In this document: positions 60,901-64,000 of the stretch, in pieces
Layout of the letters: each line of letters opens with the position of its first letter
Numbering within the stretch: position 1 is the stretch's first letter
Assembly (NCBI GenBank): GCA_028583405.1
Contig: CM053243.1
Location: forward strand, 37,386,281-37,450,280
Origin: Pogonophryne albipinna
Taxonomy: Eukaryota; Chordata; Actinopteri; Perciformes; Artedidraconidae
Reading direction: 5' to 3'
Length of the DNA: 64,000 nt
Translations under genes and position numbers: made by a program
The notes under the pieces: model-generated
The model's input: only the letters and a program-made list of their open reading frames with translations
Database searches by the model: none
What the model was told of the DNA's origin: nothing

Positions 60901-62205
60901 AGGACAATTACCATCAGCTCCAATGTTTTCTAGTCCAGTGGCTCCCAAACTGTTTACACCACAGCACCCATTAAAGGAAGGTTTTGTCATGGGATCCTGA
61001 GCCTCAAAAATCTAATTATAATATACATATATTATATATCATAACATTCATAAATTCTTCTTATATTAAAGCCAGATCATCATTTATCAATATTAAATAA
61101 AATAGTAGAGATTAATTCTCAAAATAAAAGCCAACTGGTGATCTGGATATTTATGGATTCAAAATAAGCAATGCCTTCTTATTTTTTATAGAGTTGAAAC
61201 TAATATAATGCAAATGTTTGCCTTTTTATGAGGTAAAAGATTATTAAAAATGCATATGCAATGGTATGATGAATCTTGCAGCACCGTTAGCTCATCCTCA
61301 AGGCGCCCACTCTGAGCTTTGCTGGACCTTCAGAAGTGCAAACGAGCCTCTCCTCAGAGCGTTAAATTATTCAGCTGCTCACTAGAAAAAAAGATGGAAT
61401 GTAAGATCAGTGCAGTCGTTTTCAGCTCTCCTTCAGGCAGTGGAGCTCCTGGGCCTGTATCTGTGTCAGCTCTCAGAGGAGTGGGTTATGCTAGGACACA
61501 GAGGGTCCGGGTAAAAGTGGCCTTGTTATACTGAAGAATGGCCCTTTGAGGTAGAACAGTAATTGCAACACCGGGGTCAGGACCACAAATCAATCCCCAC
61601 ATGGAGGGAGAGAAGTGTCACTTGTAGAGTCCATTCACTTTCTGTTATGGGAACAAATCTCAACAAACTAAAGGGCTTCTAGATTCCACCCGATGATAAC
61701 CTTTTGATAACCTATATTCAATTCATGATTGTAGAGTACTTAATGTCTTGAGCTCTGAGGTCACAACATTTTTTCCTCTTACTGCCTGTGCTGCAGCACC
61801 TCTTTTCAACATTTGTGTTTGAAGAGCCAGCGTGATCCAAAAAACCCATGAAGCAGTCCTCACATGACAAGCTTTATAAGAAACAAAGGCTTCCGGCCTT
61901 CAGCTGAGGCTTTAATAAGGGCATGAACACAAAGGACATTTTGGTTTTGAACAAATTGGACTAAGTGACAACATTCAGTTACAACTGATTTAAATAACAT
62001 TTGACAAAACTATTTTCCAATACTCCTCTCTGTCTGTGGTAAACTGAACTGTAAATCATGTGATTTCTCTTTTCAGGGGGGCTTTCCGTCAGGATTGGAC
62101 TCTGTCAGAGGGACCCGCCACCACGGGCTGGTGGAGAGGGTCCACCGGGACCGCAACCGCATCAACTCCCCCCATCGCCGACCCGTCGACAAGCACGGAC
62201 GGCAG
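48820..62205 (+). CDS. crtc3: CRTC3, first three coding exons (3' part beyond window)
   Basis: CRTC3 is a cytoplasm-to-nucleus shuttling coactivator; when dephosphorylated it binds the bZIP of CREB and raises cAMP-response transcription. Coding exons are 48820-48951, 58605-58712 and 62077-62205 (123 codons, all phase 0). Exon 1 starts [20 protein letters not shown] and gives the CREB-binding coiled-coil region; exon 2 has [19 protein letters not shown]; exon 3 has [18 protein letters not shown] and DKHGRQ. It follows human CRTC3 more closely than CRTC1 in [19 protein letters not shown]. Position next to IQGAP1 supports CRTC3. The third intron opens with an AT-AC-type donor, and without splicing there the frame stops at 62221. 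Later exons, including the SIK phospho-sites and activation domain, lie outside. Confidence 0.94.
49085..49510 (+). repeat. AAGTACTCAGAT-type repeat with 137-bp tandem duplication
   Basis: ATGTCTGGTATTCAACCAGT recurs 137 bp apart (49085, 49222), each followed by AGTACTCAGATATTGTACTT and AAGTAAAAGTAGAA. The family end ACTTGTTACTTTTACACCAC is at about 49490. A related copy sits at 35892-36040. Confidence 0.85.
51517..52107 (+). mobile_element. hAT MITE with exact 8-bp duplication ATTTGATG
   Basis: Duplications at 51509-51516 and 52108-52115. Ends TAGGGCTGCACGAT and ATCGTTCAGCCCTA. Subterminal AATTGCGAT motifs are on both sides. Inside, about 51601-51743, lies a smaller inverted-repeat pair (CGACCCGACGGAAGTTT / AAACTTCCGTTGGGTTGC). 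A decayed relative is at 53126-53496. Confidence 0.88.
52320..53123 (+). mobile_element. hAT (Charlie-like) element with 8-bp duplication CACTAGGG
   Basis: Duplications at 52312-52319 and 53124-53131. Ends CAGGGGTCGACAACC and GTTGCAGACCCCTG. It holds a frameshifted N-terminal transposase relic around 52594-52730. It inserted at the left end of the decayed TAGGGCTTCATGATTTGG element (53126-53496). Confidence 0.88.
52592..52776 (+). pseudogene. hAT Charlie-like transposase N-terminal relic
   Basis: One frame gives [14 protein letters not shown] from 52592 before a stop, another gives [15 protein letters not shown] then [14 protein letters not shown]. The KKRKV start followed by FN-x2-WTE-x-Y and the C-x2-C pair is the standard opening of Charlie-type hAT transposases. 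A one-base frameshift lies between the two pieces and the rest is deleted. Confidence 0.6.
53126..53496 (+). repeat. Decayed relative of the 51517 hAT MITE
   Basis: TAGGGCTTCATGATTTGGAA and TTGCAATTGTTTTGACTGAT parallel the 51517 element; the right end TTAATTGTGCAGCTCG is degraded. No intact duplication. Confidence 0.6.
54371..55881 (-). mobile_element. Innermost hAT element, near-exact 8-bp duplication
   Basis: Target duplication GTTTCCAT (54363-54370) versus GTTGCCAT (55882-55889), 7 of 8 bases. Ends TAGGGGTGTAACGGT and ACCGTTACACCCCTA. Subterminal TTCGGTACC-type motifs at both sides. Carries the ORF at 55084-55593 on the minus strand. Bases 54635-54690 are an inverted piece of the outer element's left end. 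Confidence 0.85.
55084..55593 (-). CDS. Internally deleted hAT transposase: BED finger fused to hATC (169 aa)
   Basis: An uninterrupted 169-codon frame inside the innermost hAT. Residues about 28-71 form a BED-type zinc finger with Cys45, Cys48, His65 and His70 ([23 protein letters not shown]). Residues about 111-166 form the hAT C-terminal dimerisation region ([48 protein letters not shown]). The RNase H-like catalytic domain normally between them, several hundred residues, is absent, so it cannot be an active transposase. It might bind DNA and dimerise. Expression is unknown; a chance in-frame deletion is the simplest account. Confidence 0.75.
   Translation of the reverse strand: MANADKVELENPPASLKSPVSEHFGFAVTYKDDGQRQVDRTKAVCRHCSTKIGYAAGNTSNLHTHLKRYHPNVDITGTKRKKTELLTRLPLAFKPPTLAKSSDRAKAITNAKYPYVAMLAKRYLAVFATSVPSERVFSTAGDIVSASRSALSASNVDKYIFLKKNMKIQ
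56031..56260 (+). repeat. Degenerate 147-bp tandem units
   Basis: CCATGGAAACGGCATATG recurs 147 bp apart (56035, 56182), and AGAGCTGTTGAG recurs at 56074 and 56221. Similar but broken sequence flanks the hAT insertion at 54371. The 109- and 60-aa ORFs over this stretch are repeat artefacts. Confidence 0.75.
58605..58712 (+). CDS. crtc3: CRTC3 exon 2
   Basis: 36 codons between CGAACAG and [26 protein letters not shown] then [16 protein letters not shown]. The QLRLTQ and SLPNVNQI motifs are diagnostic of CRTC proteins. The minus-strand 163-aa frame across it (58233-58724) is a shadow. Confidence 0.95.
58713..62076 (+). other. crtc3: CRTC3 intron 2 (3.4 kb)
   Basis: GTGGGT donor and TTTTCAG acceptor. 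Carries the inverted Harbinger-like element at 58818-59941. Around 60940-61010 there is a hAT-end-like CAGTGGCTCCCAAACT with no partner found. A 29-bp scrap of the composite repeat is at 61778-61806. Remaining sequence is unremarkable. Confidence 0.8.
58818..59941 (-). mobile_element. Harbinger-like element, copy 2 (inverted partner of copy 1)
   Basis: 1124 bp with a 3-bp duplication TAA (58815-58817, 59942-59944). Ends TGCGGCTTTCACACCAGCGC and GCGTTGGTGTGAAAGGGGCA. It is the reverse complement of 7964-9103 with few differences by eye, including CRE palindrome TGACGTCA at 58942-58949. TAA fits the TWA duplication of Harbinger elements. No transposase. Confidence 0.85.
62077..62205 (+). CDS. 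crtc3: CRTC3 exon 3
   Basis: 43 codons from GGGGGCTTT to [26 protein letters not shown] then [20 protein letters not shown] and GRQ. The exon end matches the family's GRQ junction. The donor is ATATCCTT, not GT. Confidence 0.93.
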
Positions 62206-62213
62206 ATATCCTT
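62206..62213 (+). other. crtc3: U12-type AT-AC 5' splice site of CRTC3 intron 3
   Basis: The sequence after the last exon-3 codon is ATATCCTT, a full match to the U12-type consensus RTATCCTT. No GT donor lies between the conserved GRQ codons and the in-frame TAA at 62221. Known of the class: such introns are removed by the minor spliceosome and end in AC with a TCCTTAAC-like branch site, here beyond the window. Confidence 0.85.
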
Positions 62214-62336
62214 CCAAGCTTAATCACTGACAGTGGGAGATGTGGGTGTTATGGCTTCCGGGTTGTTGGTCTTTATTGTTTTTTTTCTTTTTTAATGGCG
62301 GTTTGTGTTTGTATCAAGCGTGACGCCATTCACCAG

Positions 62337-63757
62337 TAGGGTTGGGTACCGAGAACAACATTTCGATTCCAACGGCATCATTTAGAAATGTGAATTTCGG
62401 TTCCGCTTTTCGATGCCTGAGGAAATGTTTCTCGCCGCTCTCCGTAGCCTACTGTATGACTGCGGCGGGGCGGGAAATGTAGCGTTGTACCTACACTTCC
62501 TACAGCGTAACCTGAGACCAAGGCCGGCCCGTCCCACTGGTGTAATAGATGTTCGCCTAGGGCGCCAGACCTGTGGAGGCGCTGCGCTGACAGCTCTGGG
62601 AGGGGAAAAAAACGTTTTGACGGTTGGGGCTCATCCTAATTTTCGGCCTTGATGTAACAACATTCATAATTAAGTAAATGTAACACCCTTTTCATCCCGG
62701 TTACACTTTTCATTTGCCCTGTACAATGGGCGCTGTAAGTGATGAAAATGGGGGATGTTGGCTTATCTGGCGCCCGCAGCTCACAGCCAAAGTGCGAGTG
62801 AGCGAGGGAGAGAGGGAGGGTGCACCGGTACGCGCTGTTGTTATTAGAATCTGGTGCTAGCTGCTCTAACGGAAGAAGAAGATGCTTCTACAATAATGTG
62901 GAGGGAGAGTCCTCTCCAGTCAGACTGAGAGGCTGATAACTACAGCTCAGTGAGGTAAGGACTCTGAGTGTTTAGATAGTTCACTTTAGTCTAAGTTATC
63001 TCAGTGGGTCTCAAACGTTTTGATCACAATTTATGTAAACACATATTTCCATGGCACTCCTTTATAATTATTGGGATAAAACAGGTTTGAAATAATTCCA
63101 ATGTATACTATAGGACAGTAAACCAGACATATCGTTTTAAACTGGAGAGATAAAAAAATATGCATAAATAAAATAGTAAAGTAAGATATGAATGAACAAC
63201 AAAAATAACATACGTTACATGTATTTGTTATTGGCTATGGTAGGTTATTGGTTATGTTCACATATTTATTTGATTATTAAAATGTAAACCGATCTTTTTC
63301 ATATGGGTGTTTAGAGTTGTACCCCCTAGATCTAGTCTCTAGTAATTCTGCTTAAAGTGCACCAGATTGAAGCATTTTACTTTAAAATGTTCAAACATTT
63401 CTTCCCGGTATGCCTGAGAAGGCAGATATGCTTGTTTTTCTCAACAAGAACTGTTTTTAAATGGGAGGGGGTTTCCTTTAAAAGTTGGACTGTTGCACTG
63501 TTGTAGCTTCATTGGTTCTCAGGTTACAGTTACATAGCAGTGAATATAAACAGACTGATTAATGTGAATATTACTGTAAACTAACCCGTGTAAAAGTTTC
63601 TCGAATAAATGTAATTTTTTTTAGTGGAAGAAGCATGTATCATTTTTTTACCCTGCCCCTCAAAGAATCGGAATTGAGAACCGTTAAGAACCGGAATCGA
63701 GAAGTAGAATCGGAATCGGAATCAGAATCGTGGAAATTCAAACGATACCCAACCCTG
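62337..63757 (+). mobile_element. hAT element with exact 8-bp duplication TTCACCAG
   Basis: Duplications at 62329-62336 and 63758-63765. Ends TAGGGTTGGGTACCG and CGATACCCAACCCTG. The right part has GAATCGGAATCGGAATCAGA motifs. It hosts the dispersed repeat at 62521-63280. It sits 130 bp into the AT-AC intron. No transposase. Confidence 0.88.
62521..63280 (+). repeat. Dispersed direct repeat (partner 22437-23206)
   Basis: Begins AAGGCCGGCCCGTCCCACTG; shares with the first copy the phrase TGGCGCCCGCAGCTCACAGC and GTGGGTCTCAAACGTTTTGA. A 79-aa frame at its left recurs in the other copy and is not a recognised protein. Confidence 0.8.
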
Positions 63758-63765
63758 TTCACCAG

Positions 63766-64000
63766 TGTAGGCAGCTGTACAGTAGCCTCAGGAACAGACT
63801 TAGTCACAATGCTAGTTTGAAATGTGACGCAGAGACAGCGCGCTTTACTTACGCCGAATGAACACTGACAGTGGGAGATTCTCAGGTTGTGTATGCATGT
63901 GCATTTAGCAGCAGATGTGATTTTTAGGCAGCCGCACGAGTGTGTCATTGTTGTAATGGGGATAACACACAGGGTGAGGAAAATAGGCGGGAGTGTTGGT
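63766..64000 (+). other. crtc3: CRTC3 intron 3, tail of window
   Basis: No exon, repeat boundary or acceptor-like structure of the AT-AC class was recognised before the window ends. Confidence 0.5.

Noticed and set aside
48820..62205. CRTC1 or CRTC2 as the identity
   Set aside because: Exon 1 [14 protein letters not shown] and VQFQK junction fit CRTC3 better, and IQGAP1 linkage agrees.

Overview
The window looks like teleost fish chromosomal DNA. It holds two multi-exon vertebrate genes with canonical introns, an AT-rich background, and a dense layer of fish-type DNA transposons, LINE tails and microsatellites. No bacterial or viral gene organisation is visible. I cannot name the species. 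The gene pair IQGAP1 then CRTC3 on the same strand matches the order I recall for human 15q26.1, so this appears to be a conserved syntenic block.

Layout. (1) 1-11576, plus strand: fifteen 3'-terminal coding exons of IQGAP1. They cover the helical stretch before the GAP-related domain, the whole GAP-related domain and the RasGAP C-terminal domain to the terminal FYGK and stop, about 782 codons, intact and in phase. The 3' UTR probably runs to a poly(A) signal at 12313. (2) About 12.3-48.0 kb: a 35-kb intergenic interval with no supportable host gene, filled with nested transposons. It contains a composite fish repeat split by two piggyBac-like MITEs; a Harbinger-like element with a Myb/SANT-like mini-ORF; two long-inverted-repeat elements (17.4-21.06 and 21.68-25.4 kb), the first with a THAP-like mini-ORF; a piggyBac element (25945-28201); several hAT elements with 8-bp target duplications; a second THAP-bearing inverted-repeat element; and a tandem array with an exact 331-bp spacing (about 38.55-39.84 kb). 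(3) 48.0-64.0 kb, plus strand: the 5' end of CRTC3, with coding exon 1 (48820-48951), exon 2 (58605-58712) and exon 3 (62077-62205). The intron after exon 3 starts with a U12-type AT-AC donor and the gene runs off the window. Its introns carry more hAT elements, including one nested four deep, and a Harbinger-like copy that is an inverted partner of one in an IQGAP1 intron 50 kb away.

Function. IQGAP1 is a cytoplasmic scaffold that binds Cdc42/Rac1-GTP, actin, calmodulin and MAPK components. CRTC3 is a cAMP/calcium-regulated coactivator of CREB. I know of no functional coupling between them. I found no new enzymatic or defence system. The most noteworthy points are the AT-AC donor in CRTC3, an uninterrupted BED-plus-hATC fusion ORF left by internal deletion of a hAT transposase, the exact target duplications that resolve the nesting order, a perfect 50-bp palindrome, and the 331-bp array. 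All similarity statements are by eye or from memory of the families; no alignment was run.
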